Origin: Hyphomonadaceae bacterium
Lineage (GTDB): Bacteria; Pseudomonadota; Alphaproteobacteria; Caulobacterales; Aquidulcibacteraceae
Direction of reading: 5' to 3'
NCBI GenBank assembly: GCA_019753105.1
Contig: JAIELJ010000009.1
Coordinates: 62,001-126,000, forward strand
DNA: 64,000 bases
Shown: piece after piece, positions 26,352 to 36,521 of the stretch
Position numbering within the stretch: position 1 is the stretch's first letter
How the letters are laid out: the number at the start of each line of letters is the position of its first letter
The notes under the pieces: model-generated
The model's database searches: none
What the model saw: only the letters and a program-made list of their open reading frames with translations
What the model was told of the DNA's origin: nothing
Translations under genes and position numbers: made by a program

Positions 26352-26915
26352 ATGACCACAACCACACCCGCAGGCGGCGCTGCGCGCGCCGGAGTCGAGG
26401 GCGCGTTCCCGGTGAAAGAGGACGACCCGTTCTATACGGGTCTCTCCAATCAACTCGCCGACAAAGGGTTTATCACCGCTGCTGCCGACGATCTCATCAC
26501 CTGGGCGCGCACTGGTTCGCTGATGTGGATGACGTTCGGCCTCGCATGCTGCGCTGTCGAGATGATGCAGGCATCGATGCCGCGCTACGATCTTGAGCGC
26601 TTCGGATTTGCGCCCCGCGCTAGCCCACGTCAGTCCGATGTGATGATTGTCGCCGGCACGTTGACCAACAAAATGGCGCCGGCGCTCCGCAAGGTCTACG
26701 ACCAGATGCCGGAGCCGCGTTACGTGATCTCGATGGGCTCGTGCGCCAATGGCGGCGGCTATTATCACTATAGCTACAGCGTTGTGCGCGGCTGCGATCG
26801 CGTCGTGCCGGTCGATATCTACGTGCCAGGCTGCCCGCCAACGGCGGAAGCGCTGGTCTATGGCGTGCTGCAATTGCAGCGCAAAATCCGCCGCTCGGGA
26901 AACATCGTGCGATGA
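26352..26915 (+). CDS. nuoB: NADH-quinone oxidoreductase subunit B
   Basis: NuoB holds the terminal cluster N2 that hands electrons to quinone. In the 187-residue protein the ligands are visible as the adjacent cysteines in [21 protein letters not shown] and PGCPP. The first 25 residues are a variable, alanine/glycine-rich tail. ATG 26352 gives a normal length; an upstream in-frame start would overlap nuoA. The 3' end overlaps nuoC by four bases (ATGA). Confidence 0.97.
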   Translation: MTTTTPAGGAARAGVEGAFPVKEDDPFYTGLSNQLADKGFITAAADDLITWARTGSLMWMTFGLACCAVEMMQASMPRYDLERFGFAPRASPRQSDVMIVAGTLTNKMAPALRKVYDQMPEPRYVISMGSCANGGGYYHYSYSVVRGCDRVVPVDIYVPGCPPTAEALVYGVLQLQRKIRRSGNIVR

Positions 26916-27526
26916 CTCAAGCGCTAGAAGATCTGGGCGCGCATATTCGTGGGTCGATGACCAACGCAGTGACGGCGCATGCCGTCAGCGTCGGCGAACT
27001 GACTTTAGAAGTGCGCGCCGATGACATCGCCACGGTGATCAAGTTTTTGCGCGATGATCCGCGCTGCAAGTTCACAACGTTGATCGACATTTGCGGCTCT
27101 GATTACCCTCAGCGCGGCAAACGTTTCGACGTCGTCTATCACTTGCTGTCGATGCAACTAAACCATCGCATCCGCATCAAGATTCAGACGGACGAGAACA
27201 CGCCGGTCGCTTCGATCGTCGGCATTTTCCCGTGCGCGGATTGGTTCGAGCGCGAGGCGTTCGACATGTACGGCATTCTCTTCTCCGGCCACCCGGACCT
27301 ACGCCGCATCCTCACCGATTACGGTTTTGAGGGCTTCCCGCTGCGCAAGGATTTCCCGATGAGCGGCCACGTCGAGGTGCGCTACGATTCCGAGCAGCAG
27401 CGCGTCGTCTATGAGCCGGTGAAGCTGCCGCAAGCGTTCCGTAACTTTGACTTCCTCTCTCCATGGGAAGGCATGAACCTGCCGGGCGATGAGAAGGCGG
27501 GCAGCGCCGAAAAGGCCAAGCCATGA
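26912..27526 (+). CDS. nuoC: NADH-quinone oxidoreductase subunit C
   Basis: NuoC is a 204-residue peripheral-arm subunit lying against NuoD. The conserved block is C-terminal: [40 protein letters not shown], followed by EVRYD and a short tail. It is a separate gene, not fused with nuoD as in enterobacteria, and a GFA-family gene lies between the two. ATGA overlaps join it to both neighbours, showing one transcript. Confidence 0.96.
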   Translation: MTQALEDLGAHIRGSMTNAVTAHAVSVGELTLEVRADDIATVIKFLRDDPRCKFTTLIDICGSDYPQRGKRFDVVYHLLSMQLNHRIRIKIQTDENTPVASIVGIFPCADWFEREAFDMYGILFSGHPDLRRILTDYGFEGFPLRKDFPMSGHVEVRYDSEQQRVVYEPVKLPQAFRNFDFLSPWEGMNLPGDEKAGSAEKAKP

Positions 27527-27957
27527 GCGCAGCACCGCTCTCCGGCCGTTGCCTGTGTGGCGCCGCGCGTTTCACCGCGACACCAGAAAAGATGACGATG
27601 GATGCGTGTCATTGCTCAATGTGCCGACGCTCGGGCGGCGGCCCGGCGATGACGGTGTTTTGCACCGATGTGCAGTTCGAGGATGAGAGCGCCGTCGGCG
27701 TCTATGTTTCATCAGAGTGGGCGGAGCGCGGGTTCTGCAAAACCTGCGGCTCGAGCCTGTTCTGGCGCACGCACGACCGCAAGATGTTCACGGTCTCGGC
27801 GCACGCATTCGACAATCCCGAGCAGTTTCCGTTCGAGGTCGAGATCTACATCGACCAGAAACCTGCAAACTATGCCTTCGCAAACGCCACTAAGAAAATG
27901 ACTGGCGCGGAAGTCGAGGCGCAGTTTGCCAGCCTCTCCAGCGGAGAGACAGAGTAG
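27523..27957 (+). CDS. GFA family zinc protein embedded in the nuo operon
   Basis: A 144-residue GFA-fold protein with CLCG near residue 10, [12 protein letters not shown] near 29-38 and [11 protein letters not shown] near 69-79, the expected zinc ligands. It starts within the nuoC stop (ATGA) and ends three bases before nuoD, so it is clearly co-transcribed with complex I. No role in complex I is known for this family; metal handling or a metabolic link is speculation. It is a distant paralogue of the gene at 22355. Confidence 0.88.
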   Translation: MSAAPLSGRCLCGAARFTATPEKMTMDACHCSMCRRSGGGPAMTVFCTDVQFEDESAVGVYVSSEWAERGFCKTCGSSLFWRTHDRKMFTVSAHAFDNPEQFPFEVEIYIDQKPANYAFANATKKMTGAEVEAQFASLSSGETE

Positions 27958-27960
27958 CAA

Positions 27961-29175
27961 ATGGCTGACGATCTATCCTCTGCTGTGCCAGCGCCCGCCG
28001 AAGAGAAGCGCACATTCACAATCAATTTCGGCCCGCAGCACCCCGCTGCGCACGGCGTGTTGCGCCTGGTGCTGGAACTGGACGGCGAAGTCGTCGAGCG
28101 CGTCGATCCGCATATCGGGCTGCTGCATCGCGGCACCGAGAAGCTGATCGAGTACAAGACCTATCTGCAAGCGATCCCGTACTTCGACCGGCTCGACTAC
28201 GTCGCGCCGATGAATCAGGAACACGCGTTCTGTTTAGCGATCGAGCGGCTAGCTGGCATTGAAGTTCCGCGCCGCGCGTCGATCATTCGCGTGCTCTATT
28301 CCGAGATTGGCCGCATCCTCAGCCACCTCTTGAACGTCACCACCCAAGCCATGGATGTCGGCGCGCTGACGCCGCCGCTTTGGGGGTTTGAAGAGCGCGA
28401 AAAGCTCATGGTGTTCTACGAGCGCGCCTCGGGTTCGCGCTTGCACGCCAATTACTTCCGCCCGGGCGGCGTCCACCAGGATTTGCCGCCAGCTCTGATT
28501 GAAGACATCGAGGTCTGGGCCGATCAGTTTCCGGGCAAGGTGCGCGATATCGAAGGGCTGCTCACCGGCAACCGCATCTTCAAGCAGCGCAACGTCGATA
28601 TCGGGGTTGTAACGCAGGAAGACGCTCTGAAGTGGGGCTTCTCTGGCGTGTTGGTGCGCGGTTCGGGCATGGCCTGGGACCTGCGCCGCTCGCAGCCATA
28701 CGAGATTTACAGCGAACTCGATTTCAAAATCCCGCTCGGCAAGAACGGCGATTGCTACGACCGCTATCTCTGCCGCGTCGAGGAGATGTACGAGTCCACC
28801 AAGATCATCAAACAGTGCTGCGAATTGCTGCGGAAGACGCCAGGTCCGGTGATGCCGGAGCACTCGAAGTACGCGCCGCCGCGCCGGGCTGAGATGAAGA
28901 GCTCGATGGAAGCGCTCATCCATCACTTCAAACTTTATACCGAAGGCTTCCACGTGCCGGCGGGTGAAGCTTACGCAATGGTCGAGGCGCCAAAGGGCGA
29001 GTTTGGCGTCTACCTCGTCGCCGATGGCACGAACAAACCGTATCGCGTGAAGATCCGTGCGCCAGGTTTCCCGCACTTGAACGCCATGGACTATCTCTGC
29101 AAAGGCCACATGCTGGCTGACGTCTCCGCCGTTTTGGGCTCGCTCGACATCGTGTTCGGTGAGATCGACCGGTGA
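27961..29175 (+). CDS. nuoD: NADH-quinone oxidoreductase subunit D
   Basis: NuoD is the 49-kDa-type subunit forming the quinone pocket with NuoB. The 404-residue protein shows [22 protein letters not shown] near residues 21-42, the [14 protein letters not shown] segment and the C-terminal [11 protein letters not shown] typical of the family. It is followed by a GTG start overlapping its stop, leading into a group of non-nuo genes before nuoE. Confidence 0.97.
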   Translation: MADDLSSAVPAPAEEKRTFTINFGPQHPAAHGVLRLVLELDGEVVERVDPHIGLLHRGTEKLIEYKTYLQAIPYFDRLDYVAPMNQEHAFCLAIERLAGIEVPRRASIIRVLYSEIGRILSHLLNVTTQAMDVGALTPPLWGFEEREKLMVFYERASGSRLHANYFRPGGVHQDLPPALIEDIEVWADQFPGKVRDIEGLLTGNRIFKQRNVDIGVVTQEDALKWGFSGVLVRGSGMAWDLRRSQPYEIYSELDFKIPLGKNGDCYDRYLCRVEEMYESTKIIKQCCELLRKTPGPVMPEHSKYAPPRRAEMKSSMEALIHHFKLYTEGFHVPAGEAYAMVEAPKGEFGVYLVADGTNKPYRVKIRAPGFPHLNAMDYLCKGHMLADVSAVLGSLDIVFGEIDR

Positions 29176-29528
29176 GCGAGACCTCGGCATCCCTCGCATC
29201 CGGTTCCTATGGCCGGGACTTCGCCCTGGTGGCGGGCGCCTGGGTGCTTGCAACACTGCTCAGCTTCGCGTTGAGCGCCATGCTCGCGCCTGGCCATTTG
29301 TTGTTTCTCGTTCCTGCGGGCCTTGCGGCGTTCGCGATGTTTCGCGGCGCGTATCTGAGCGCCCAAGTGGCGCAAGAGTTCGCAGTCCGCATACTGCGCC
29401 TGCCTGCGATCGCGTTTGTGGTTTGGATTGTGGTGTTTGCTCTGATCTTGGCTGCGGGAGCGTTTGGTGGCCTTTCTCTCCCCGGCGCCGGACAGGCCAT
29501 GGGCGAGATGCTCGCGATCGGCGGGTGA
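29172..29528 (+). CDS. Small membrane protein in the nuo operon, unknown function
   Basis: A 118-residue protein with three or four predicted membrane helices (about residues 15-36, 39-54 and 76-103). GTG at 29172 overlaps the nuoD stop as GTGA, strongly suggesting co-translation. No family is recognised. Position between nuoD and nuoE makes an assembly or accessory role for complex I conceivable, but nothing in the sequence shows it. Confidence 0.7.
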   Translation: MSETSASLASGSYGRDFALVAGAWVLATLLSFALSAMLAPGHLLFLVPAGLAAFAMFRGAYLSAQVAQEFAVRILRLPAIAFVVWIVVFALILAAGAFGGLSLPGAGQAMGEMLAIGG

Positions 29529-29532
29529 CGAG

Positions 29533-29973
29533 ATGAGCGTAGAGCAGGTCCCGCTAATGCTTTGGATCGAGGGCAGTGTCGCTCTCGTGATCGCACTGGC
29601 GTTCGTGCTGTACGCGTTCTTTGCCTTTAAGCCGGAGCACGTGGAGCACCATCCCGCGCGCGTGCGCATTGGTGCAGCGATCCAAGGCTTGGCGATCGGC
29701 TTACTGATTGGCTTCGTCATCGTGCCGTTGCGGACGCAAGTGATGGATATGCGCGGCTACGAGACGAGCGTCTCCGCCGGCACGGCCTCGCTCTCGTTTT
29801 TGCCGGCCTTGCTGTTGTTAATCGCCATTCGGCGCGGCGCGCTGCTGAAGATGCCGTTGGTGTCGAAGTATTTGCGCGCATTTCGCCGTGCGACGCTGCT
29901 CAAGGCGCGCGACGACGCGAACAAGGCGTTGAGTAAGCTCGATGAAATTGAGGGCCGGAGGGCCGCGGCATGA
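29533..29973 (+). CDS. Small membrane protein in the nuo operon, unknown function
   Basis: 146 residues with three hydrophobic segments (about 9-31, 47-65 and 82-99) and a basic, helical C-terminal part (KYLRAFRRATLLKARDD). ATG 29533 lies four bases after the preceding stop and the gene ends overlapping the next ATG. Not recognised as a known family. The charged tail would be cytoplasmic if the N-terminus is outside. Confidence 0.7.
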   Translation: MSVEQVPLMLWIEGSVALVIALAFVLYAFFAFKPEHVEHHPARVRIGAAIQGLAIGLLIGFVIVPLRTQVMDMRGYETSVSAGTASLSFLPALLLLIAIRRGALLKMPLVSKYLRAFRRATLLKARDDANKALSKLDEIEGRRAAA

Positions 29974-30338
29974 ACCTTGTTCAGGACGAGAACGTTCTGC
30001 TTAGCCTGGCGCTTTGGGTCGGTGTGGCGATCATCGCCGCTGTTGCGCTGTCGTACTTTCTGCGCCCACGCGTGCGGGCGCTCTATCCCGGCGGTTGGCG
30101 GCGATATCTGTCGGCGCTGACGATCCAGGCTGTCGGCTTCATGCTGCCGATTCCGATCGTGCTGTTGCTCTTGCTGGGCGCGCCGATCCCGGCTGGACTT
30201 GATGTCATAGTCGCGGTTTGCGTCGGATTGGCTGTCGTCTTCGCACTGCGCTCGATGCCGGTGACCGGCCCGATGCTGAAGGATTTGCACCGCGCACGCG
30301 TCGAAGCGGCGATGCAGCGACTGGAGCGCAAACCATGA
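29970..30338 (+). CDS. Small membrane protein in the nuo operon, unknown function
   Basis: 122 residues, three hydrophobic helices (about 9-30, 50-70 and 73-90) and a basic C-terminal tail (LKDLHRARVEAAMQRLERKP). ATGA overlap with both the gene before and the gene after. It resembles its predecessor in layout, so the two may be related or act together. Function unknown. Confidence 0.7.
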   Translation: MNLVQDENVLLSLALWVGVAIIAAVALSYFLRPRVRALYPGGWRRYLSALTIQAVGFMLPIPIVLLLLLGAPIPAGLDVIVAVCVGLAVVFALRSMPVTGPMLKDLHRARVEAAMQRLERKP

Positions 30339-30670
30339 GCGCTGTCGATGTCGTCGAGCGCCAACTCGAGGCGTATAACGCGCAGGACCTCGACGCGTTC
30401 TGCGCATGCTTTGCTGACGATTGCGTGCTGGCGGAGCTGAATGGCGCGGTGACTCAATCAGGCATGGCCGCGATCCGTGCGCGCTATGAGGAGCTTTTTG
30501 CGCGCTACCCGGAAAACAAGGCGCGTATCGTCAATCGTATCGTCGTCGGCGACGTCGTGTTCGATCACGAAGATATCTCGCGTTCGCCCAGCGAGCGCAT
30601 TAAAGCCGTCGCCATTTACACCGTAAAGAACGGGCTCATTGCCCGCTGTGACTTTGTGAGAGAAGCATGA
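30335..30670 (+). CDS. SnoaL/NTF2-like protein in the nuo operon
   Basis: 111 residues with the pattern of the SnoaL/NTF2 cone fold: an N-terminal helix VVERQLEAYNAQDLDAFCACFADD, then YEELFARYPENKARIVNRIVVGDVVFDHE and a final strand pair ending CDFVREA. Members are steroid isomerases, cyclases or ligand-binding domains; no activity can be assigned. It overlaps the upstream gene and nuoE by four bases each. Confidence 0.78.
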   Translation: MSAVDVVERQLEAYNAQDLDAFCACFADDCVLAELNGAVTQSGMAAIRARYEELFARYPENKARIVNRIVVGDVVFDHEDISRSPSERIKAVAIYTVKNGLIARCDFVREA

Positions 30671-31320
30671 GCGTCCGCCGTCTAGCCGCAGATCAGCCCG
30701 CGAGCTTCACGTTCTCCCCGGAGACGATGGAGAAGGCGCGCTGGTGGATCGCGAAATATCCGCCTGAACGCAAGCAATCGGCGATCATTCCGATCATGTG
30801 GCTGGTGCAAAAGCAGGAAGGCTGGGTGAGCGAGCCGTCGATCCAGGCGATGGCGAAGCTCCTGGAAATGCCGCCGATCCGCGTGCTCGAAGTCGCCACT
30901 TTCTACACGATGTTTCACTTGGCGCCGGTCGGCAAACACCACTTCCAGCTTTGCGGCACGACGCCGTGCATGCTGCGTGGCGCCGAAGATCTGAAGAAGG
31001 TCTGCAAGAGTCGCATTGGTGAGAAGCACACGGTCAGCGCTGACGGCATGTTCTCGTGGGAAGAGGTCGAGTGCGTCGGCGCCTGCGTGAATGCGCCGGT
31101 CGTGGCGATCGATGATTACTATCACGAAGACCTGACGCCCGAGGCGCTCGAAGCTCTGATGGATAAGCTCGCGCGCGGCGAAAAGATCGAGCCGGGCTCG
31201 GCGATCGGCCGTCAAACGTCTGCGCCAGAGAACGCGCAGAAGACGCTCACCGATCCCTCGCTCTATGATGGCTCGCTCGCGCGCCCAATCAAATTGCCTG
31301 GCCTGCCGGAGAACGCGTGA
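30667..31320 (+). CDS. nuoE: NADH-quinone oxidoreductase subunit E
   Basis: NuoE carries the N1a [2Fe-2S] cluster of the NADH module. In the 217-residue protein the four cysteine ligands are seen in FQLCGTTPCML and VECVGACVNAP, embedded in a thioredoxin-like half after an N-terminal helical half. The C-terminal 35 residues form a longer tail than in E. coli, as in many alphaproteobacteria. It overlaps its neighbours by four bases. Confidence 0.96.
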   Translation: MSVRRLAADQPASFTFSPETMEKARWWIAKYPPERKQSAIIPIMWLVQKQEGWVSEPSIQAMAKLLEMPPIRVLEVATFYTMFHLAPVGKHHFQLCGTTPCMLRGAEDLKKVCKSRIGEKHTVSADGMFSWEEVECVGACVNAPVVAIDDYYHEDLTPEALEALMDKLARGEKIEPGSAIGRQTSAPENAQKTLTDPSLYDGSLARPIKLPGLPENA

Positions 31321-31574
31321 GCGATACGCCGCCCCCGATGCCGCGGCGCGAGAAGCTAGCGGTGGAGCGCCAGATCGGCCCGCCTTCGCTGCAGAAGAGC
31401 GGTGCGCTCGTGCTTTATGGGCTCGTGACGCTCGCGCTGATTGGGGTTGCAGTTTACATGGCGCTTGTTGAACGCCAGCCGCTGATGAGCGGCTACGTTG
31501 CGGCGCCGGCCATTGGAGCCCTCTGGTTTGGGCTCCGCTTGATTATGACTTGGGGTTCGCATGCTCGCCGATAA
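31317..31574 (+). CDS. Small membrane protein between nuoE and nuoF
   Basis: An 85-residue protein with a basic, proline-rich N-terminal part (about 1-28) and two helices (about 30-47 and 57-75). GTG 31317 overlaps the nuoE stop as GTGA. Its end overlaps the start of nuoF by 14 bases, an unusually deep overlap in this operon. Family not recognised. Confidence 0.7.
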   Translation: MSDTPPPMPRREKLAVERQIGPPSLQKSGALVLYGLVTLALIGVAVYMALVERQPLMSGYVAAPAIGALWFGLRLIMTWGSHARR

Positions 31575-32874
31575 GGACCGGATCTTTCTCAATCTCTACG
31601 GGACGCACGGCGCGGACCTGGAGAGCGCGAAGAAGCGCGGTGCCTGGAACGGCACGGCGGACATGCTGAGCGCCGGCCGCGACTGGATCATTCAGCAAGT
31701 GAAGGATTCCGGTTTGCGCGGTCGTGGCGGCGCAGGCTTCCCGACGGGTTTGAAGTGGTCCTTCATGCCGAAAGAGGTGAAGGATCGTCCGCACTATCTC
31801 GTCGTCAATGCAGACGAGTCCGAGCCGGGCACCTGCAAAGACCGCGATATCATGCGCCACGATCCGCACCTTCTGATCGAAGGCTGCTTGCTCGCCTCGT
31901 TCGCGATGCAGGCGCACGCTTGTTACATCTATCTGCGCGGCGAGTATGTCGCCGAGCGCGAAGCGATGGAGCGTGCGGTCAAGGAAGCTTACGAAGCCAA
32001 GCTCATCGGCAAGAACAATGTCCATGGCTGGGATTTCGACGTCTACATCCATCACGGCGCCGGCGCGTACATTTGCGGTGAAGAGACCGCTCTGATCGAA
32101 AGCCTCGAAGGCAAGAAAGGCCAGCCGCGCCTGAAGCCGCCATTCCCGGCGAATGTCGGCCTCTATGGCTGCCCGACGACGGTCAACAATGTCGAATCGA
32201 TCGCGGTCGCGCCGACTATTCTGCGCCGTGGCGCAAAGTGGTTCGCCAGCATTGGCCGCGCCAACAATGCGGGTACCAAAGTGTTCTGCATTTCCGGCCA
32301 CGTGAACAAGCCGTGCAATGTCGAAGAGGCGATGAGCATTCCGCTGAAGCAGCTCATCGAAGAGCATTGCGGTGGCGTGCGTGGCGGCTGGGGCAATCTG
32401 AAAGCGGTGATCCCGGGCGGCTCGTCGGTGCGCATGATCAATGCGCAAGAGTCCGAAACCATGCTGATGGATTTCGACGCGCTCTCAGCCGCGCCGCATC
32501 GTTCGGGCCTCGGCACGGCGGCGGTGATCGTCATGGATCAATCGACCGACATGATCCGCGCCATCGCGCGCATCGCCTATTTCTACAAACACGAGAGCTG
32601 CGGTCAGTGCACGCCGTGCCGCGAAGGCACCGGCTGGATGTGGCGCGTGCTCGAACGCATGGCCAAAGGCGAAGCCGATCATAGCGAGATCGATTTGCTT
32701 TTGGATGTCGCCGGCCAAGTCGAAGGCCACACGATCTGCGCGCTTGGCGACGCGGCTGCATGGCCGATCCAAGGCTTGATCCGCTGCTTCCGCGGCGAGA
32801 TCGAACAGCGGATTGATCGCTATCGTTCGGCCAAAGGTGTGCACCAGGTGATCACGCCGGTGGCGGCAGAGTGA
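31561..32874 (+). CDS. nuoF: NADH-quinone oxidoreductase subunit F
   Basis: NuoF binds NADH and FMN and cluster N3. The 437-residue protein has the nucleotide-binding glycines [11 protein letters not shown] near residue 45, the FMN-site segment [14 protein letters not shown], and the cluster ligands in [16 protein letters not shown], with a fourth cysteine in [13 protein letters not shown]. Normal length. The following YciI-like gene starts on the last base of its stop codon. Confidence 0.97.
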   Translation: MLADKDRIFLNLYGTHGADLESAKKRGAWNGTADMLSAGRDWIIQQVKDSGLRGRGGAGFPTGLKWSFMPKEVKDRPHYLVVNADESEPGTCKDRDIMRHDPHLLIEGCLLASFAMQAHACYIYLRGEYVAEREAMERAVKEAYEAKLIGKNNVHGWDFDVYIHHGAGAYICGEETALIESLEGKKGQPRLKPPFPANVGLYGCPTTVNNVESIAVAPTILRRGAKWFASIGRANNAGTKVFCISGHVNKPCNVEEAMSIPLKQLIEEHCGGVRGGWGNLKAVIPGGSSVRMINAQESETMLMDFDALSAAPHRSGLGTAAVIVMDQSTDMIRAIARIAYFYKHESCGQCTPCREGTGWMWRVLERMAKGEADHSEIDLLLDVAGQVEGHTICALGDAAAWPIQGLIRCFRGEIEQRIDRYRSAKGVHQVITPVAAE

Positions 32875-33173
32875 TGAAACACTTCCTGCTCCTCTACACC
32901 TACGCGCCCGACTTCATGGAAAAGCGCGCCGCCGTGCGCCCCGCGCATCTCGAACTCTGCCGCGCATCCGTCGCGCGCGATGAGCTGCAACTCGGCGGCG
33001 CAGTCCCCAGCGACGATCCGCCGTTCGGCTTGCTCCTGTTCAAAGCTGAGACTGCGCAAGTCGCCGAAGATTTCGCGCGCGCCGACCCCTATACGAGTGG
33101 AGGGGTTGTCAGCTCTTGGCGCGTGCGCGAGTGGATTACCGTGGTGGGCGAGGGCGCTCTGACCAAGGTGTGA
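32874..33173 (+). CDS. YciI-like domain protein
   Basis: A 99-residue alpha/beta protein of the YciI (dimeric ferredoxin-like) type: [10 protein letters not shown] as first strand, RPAHLELCRASVARDELQLGGAV as helix and strand, and a DPFxxxG-like DPYTSGGVV loop near the end. YciI proteins are small, dimeric and of unknown enzymatic role. It is joined to nuoF by a TGATG overlap and followed four bases later by the hydrolase gene. Confidence 0.8.
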   Translation: MKHFLLLYTYAPDFMEKRAAVRPAHLELCRASVARDELQLGGAVPSDDPPFGLLLFKAETAQVAEDFARADPYTSGGVVSSWRVREWITVVGEGALTKV

Positions 33174-33177
33174 TCCA

Positions 33178-33981
33178 ATGGCTGCGGGCGTAATCGAGAC
33201 CTGGGACAAGCTCGCAGATTTCACGCCGCGCTATATGAAGTTCGACGGCCTGAAGCGCAAAGTCTATGTCGCGGGGCAGGGCCCGGCGGTGATCATCATC
33301 CACGAAATACCGGGCATCACGCCGGAAGTGGCGCGCTTTGCGCGCTGGGTGCGCGACGCGGGCTTCACGGTTTATCTGCCGTCGCTGTTCGGAAAACCCG
33401 GCAAGCCGAATAGCCCAGGCTACGTCAACGCCTCGATCTTCCGCGTGCTTTGCATTGCGCGTGAGTTCAAGATTCTGAACTCCGCCGATGAGCACAGCCC
33501 CGTCGTCGATTGGCTGAAGCAGCTGGCTGCGGTCGCGCACAAGGAATCCGGCGGCAAGGGCGTCGGTGCGCTCGGTATGTGCATCACCGGCAATTTCGCG
33601 CTGTCGATGATGGTCGAGCCCGCCGTATTGGCGCCGGTCCTCTGCCAACCGTCCGTGCCGGTGAACAATCCCGCCGGCATTCATGCGTCACCCGAGGACG
33701 TGCGCGTCGTGAAAGCGCGGATGGAGCAGGAGGACCTGACCCTACGCGGCTATCGCTTCGCCGGCGACAAGCACTGCAAAGCGGCGCGCTTCGAGGCGCT
33801 GAGCGGCGCACTGGGGGCGCGGTTCGAAGGCGAGGTGCTGCCCGATAGCGCAGCCAAGCCGGACACGTTCAGCAAAAACCCGCACAGCGTTGTCACGACG
33901 CACCTTATCGATGAAGCCGGTTCGCTCACGCGCTCAAAGGTCGATGAGATCATCGCCTTCTTCAAACTGCGGCTTACCTAG
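33178..33981 (+). CDS. Dienelactone hydrolase family protein
   Basis: A 267-residue alpha/beta hydrolase. The nucleophile elbow is GMCITG with cysteine 135, the residue used by dienelactone hydrolases instead of serine. The HEIPGITPEVARFARWV helix and FAGDKHCKAARFEAL region are also typical. The real substrate is unknown; carboxymethylenebutenolidase activity is only a family label. It ends the segment of the nuo locus that lies before a hairpin and a leftward small gene. Confidence 0.88.
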   Translation: MAAGVIETWDKLADFTPRYMKFDGLKRKVYVAGQGPAVIIIHEIPGITPEVARFARWVRDAGFTVYLPSLFGKPGKPNSPGYVNASIFRVLCIAREFKILNSADEHSPVVDWLKQLAAVAHKESGGKGVGALGMCITGNFALSMMVEPAVLAPVLCQPSVPVNNPAGIHASPEDVRVVKARMEQEDLTLRGYRFAGDKHCKAARFEALSGALGARFEGEVLPDSAAKPDTFSKNPHSVVTTHLIDEAGSLTRSKVDEIIAFFKLRLT

Positions 33982-33989
33982 CGAAAAGA

Positions 33990-34015
33990 AACGGAGCGGC
34001 TTTCGCCGCCCCGTT
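33990..34015. terminator. Hairpin terminator between convergent genes
   Basis: AACGGAGCGGC pairs with GCCGCCCCGTT around TTTC with one bulge, just after the hydrolase stop at 33981 and before the 3' end of the leftward small gene at 34044. It could end both transcripts. It implies that nuoG and the genes after it have their own promoter. Confidence 0.65.
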
Positions 34016-34043
34016 CTGAGATCGCAACAATGTCCCGCGTGAC

Positions 34044-34196
34044 CTATCGCGGGGTTTCTTGATCTTTGCGGTCACCGCGTTCTTGGTTGGGGCGCTCCAT
34101 GTCCTGGTCTTGACGCCGATCATCATCGCGCCGTTCTTGGCCCGGCTGCGCTTGGCGCTGTTCGCGTTCCTGGTTCGGCTGTTGGTTGTTCGCCAT
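34044..34196 (-). CDS. 50-residue hydrophilic, probably disordered protein
   Basis: A small gene with ATG at 34196 and a strong AAGGAG eight bases upstream. The peptide (start MANNQQPNQEREQRQ) consists almost only of Q, N, R, D, E and P, with no hydrophobic core, so it is predicted to be disordered; similar short hydrophilic proteins are often stress-related. It lies on the opposite strand inside the nuo locus, between the hairpin at 33990 and nuoG. The 261 bases up to nuoG should hold divergent promoters; no consensus could be assigned. Confidence 0.65.
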   Translation of the reverse strand: MANNQQPNQEREQRQAQPGQERRDDDRRQDQDMERPNQERGDRKDQETPR

Positions 34197-34457
34197 GAGG
34201 TAAGCTCCTTCATTGCCCGCACGTGCATTCCCAACGGGCAGCGGCGCCTGCCGTTCCAGCAAAATACAAGTAATGTCAGCTGCTTACGTCGCTACCGCGG
34301 AACTTTTGCATGTGCTGGCGCCGGTTGCCGCGATTGTTTCACGCGAGGCGTCGGGCGAACTATTCGCATAGCTGCTAAGCGCCTGTCGCAGCGGACCTTT
34401 CGCCCACTTGCGGCGACGCAATAAATGGGTCATTCGGGCGCCGCGAAAGCGGACATC

Positions 34458-36521
34458 ATGACGAAGATTCTCGTCGACGGCGTTGAAGTCGACGTCCCAC
34501 CTGAACTCACTTTGCTGCAGGCGTGCGAAGCCGCCGGCGCTGAGATTCCGCGCTTCTGTTACCACGAGCGGCTTTCAATCGCCGGCAACTGCCGCATGTG
34601 CCTGATCGAGGTGAAAGTCGGCGGCAAATCGGGCCCGAAGCCGGTCGCGTCCTGCGCGCAGCAAGTGAAAGACTTGCCGCCGCCGCGCGATAATCTGCTC
34701 AATGAACTCGTCACCCGCGGCGCCACTGTCGAGAAGGCGCGCAAAGGGGTGATGGAGTTTCTGCTCATCAATCACCCGCTCGATTGCCCGATCTGCGACC
34801 AGGGCGGCGAGTGCGATCTGCAAGACCAATCCGTCGCCTACGGCCGCGGCGGCTCGCGCTTCGATGAGAACAAGCGCGCGGTCGAAGAAAAGTTCATGGG
34901 CCCGTTGGTGAAGACGGTGATGACGCGCTGCATTCAATGCACGCGCTGCATCCGCTTCGCAACGGAAGTCGCCGGCGTGTCCGAACTGGGCGCGACGGGC
35001 CGCGGCGAGGACATGGAAGTCACAACGTATCTGGAAGCCTCGCTCTCAAGCGAGCTTTCGGCCAACGTCATCGATCTGTGCCCGGTCGGCGCGCTCACTT
35101 CGAAGCCGTACGCGTTCAACGCGCGGCCGTGGGAGCTGACGAAAACCGAGAGCGTCGATGTGATGGATGCGCTCGGCAGCAATATCCGCGTCGATGCGCG
35201 TGGTGACGCTGTTCTGCGCGTGCTGCCGCGCGTGAACGAGGGCGTCAACGAAGAGTGGATTTCGGACAAGACGCGTTACGCCGAGGACGGCCTTTCGCGT
35301 CAGCGTCTCGACCGCCCCTACATCCGCGAAAACGGCAAGCTCCGCGCCGCGTCGTGGGGCGAAGCGCTCGATGCGACCGCCAAAGCGCTCTCGGGCGACG
35401 CCAAAAAGATCGGCGCGATCGCCGGGGATCTCGCCTGCGCCGAGAGCATGAAGGCGACGCTGGATCTTTTCCGCGCGCTCGGTTCGCCGAACACGGATTG
35501 CCGCGCTGACGGCGCAGCGGTCGGCGGTACGCGCCAAAGCTATCTCTTCAACTCGACCATCGCCGGCATAGACCAAGCCGACGCCATCCTTCTGATCGGT
35601 GCGAACCCGCGCCTTGAGGCGCCGGTGCTGAACGCGCGCATCCGCAAAGCATGGCTGCGTGGCGCCGAGATTGGCGTGATCGGCGATACGGCTGATCTGA
35701 CCTATCGCTACACGCATCTGGGCGATGCGATTGGCGGCAACCACGCGTTCCTCGACACGCTGAAGAATGCGCAACGCCCGATGGTAATCGTCGGCGCAGG
35801 TGCGCTGGCGCGCGATGACGGCGCGGCTGTCCTACGCGCTGCGGGCAAGCTCGCGGCTGGCGCCAACGTCGTGCGCGGCGATTGGAACGGTTTCAACGTG
35901 TTGCACACGGCGGCTTCGCGCGTCGGCGGTCTCGATCTCGGCTTTCTGCCGGGTGAGGGTGGCAAGAGCGCGCGCGAGATGCTGAAGGGCGGGCTCGATA
36001 CGCTGCTGCTGCTCGGCGTCGATGAAGTCGAACTGCCGAAGGCCGGCACGGTGATTTATCTCGGTACGCACGGCGATGCGGGCGCACACCGCGCAGACAT
36101 CATCCTGCCGGGCGCTGCCTACACCGAAAAAGAAGCGACCTGGGTGAACACTGAGGGCCGCGTCCAATATGGCCGCCGCGCGACATTCCCGAAAGGCGAC
36201 GCGAAGGAAGATTGGGCGATCCTGCGGGCGCTCTCCGCCGTGCTCGGCAAGACGCTGCCGTATGACACGCTCGGTGCGCTGCGCCAGAAGATGATCGCCG
36301 ATCACCCGACGTTCGGCCAAGTCGATTACGCGCCGGGCGCTACCGATGCGTCGAACTTCAATGTCGCTGGCATCGGCGGCGACGGCCCCGTCAGCAACGC
36401 ACCGCTGCGAACAGCGATAACCGATTTCTACCTCACCAACCCGATCGCCCGCGCCTCGAAGACGATGGCCGAGTGTTCGCGTCTGCGTGCCGGCGTCAGC
36501 GCAAAGGTGGCGGCGGAATGA
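34458..36521 (+). CDS. nuoG: NADH-quinone oxidoreductase subunit G
   Basis: NuoG is the large iron-sulfur subunit of the NADH module. The 687-residue protein starts with a ferredoxin-like domain ([15 protein letters not shown]), then the histidine/cysteine cluster site [15 protein letters not shown] and [11 protein letters not shown], followed by a molybdopterin-oxidoreductase-like domain without cofactor. ATG 34458 begins [15 protein letters not shown], the usual start; the 11 upstream in-frame codons are not conserved. It overlaps nuoH by four bases. Confidence 0.96.
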   Translation: MTKILVDGVEVDVPPELTLLQACEAAGAEIPRFCYHERLSIAGNCRMCLIEVKVGGKSGPKPVASCAQQVKDLPPPRDNLLNELVTRGATVEKARKGVMEFLLINHPLDCPICDQGGECDLQDQSVAYGRGGSRFDENKRAVEEKFMGPLVKTVMTRCIQCTRCIRFATEVAGVSELGATGRGEDMEVTTYLEASLSSELSANVIDLCPVGALTSKPYAFNARPWELTKTESVDVMDALGSNIRVDARGDAVLRVLPRVNEGVNEEWISDKTRYAEDGLSRQRLDRPYIRENGKLRAASWGEALDATAKALSGDAKKIGAIAGDLACAESMKATLDLFRALGSPNTDCRADGAAVGGTRQSYLFNSTIAGIDQADAILLIGANPRLEAPVLNARIRKAWLRGAEIGVIGDTADLTYRYTHLGDAIGGNHAFLDTLKNAQRPMVIVGAGALARDDGAAVLRAAGKLAAGANVVRGDWNGFNVLHTAASRVGGLDLGFLPGEGGKSAREMLKGGLDTLLLLGVDEVELPKAGTVIYLGTHGDAGAHRADIILPGAAYTEKEATWVNTEGRVQYGRRATFPKGDAKEDWAILRALSAVLGKTLPYDTLGALRQKMIADHPTFGQVDYAPGATDASNFNVAGIGGDGPVSNAPLRTAITDFYLTNPIARASKTMAECSRLRAGVSAKVAAE

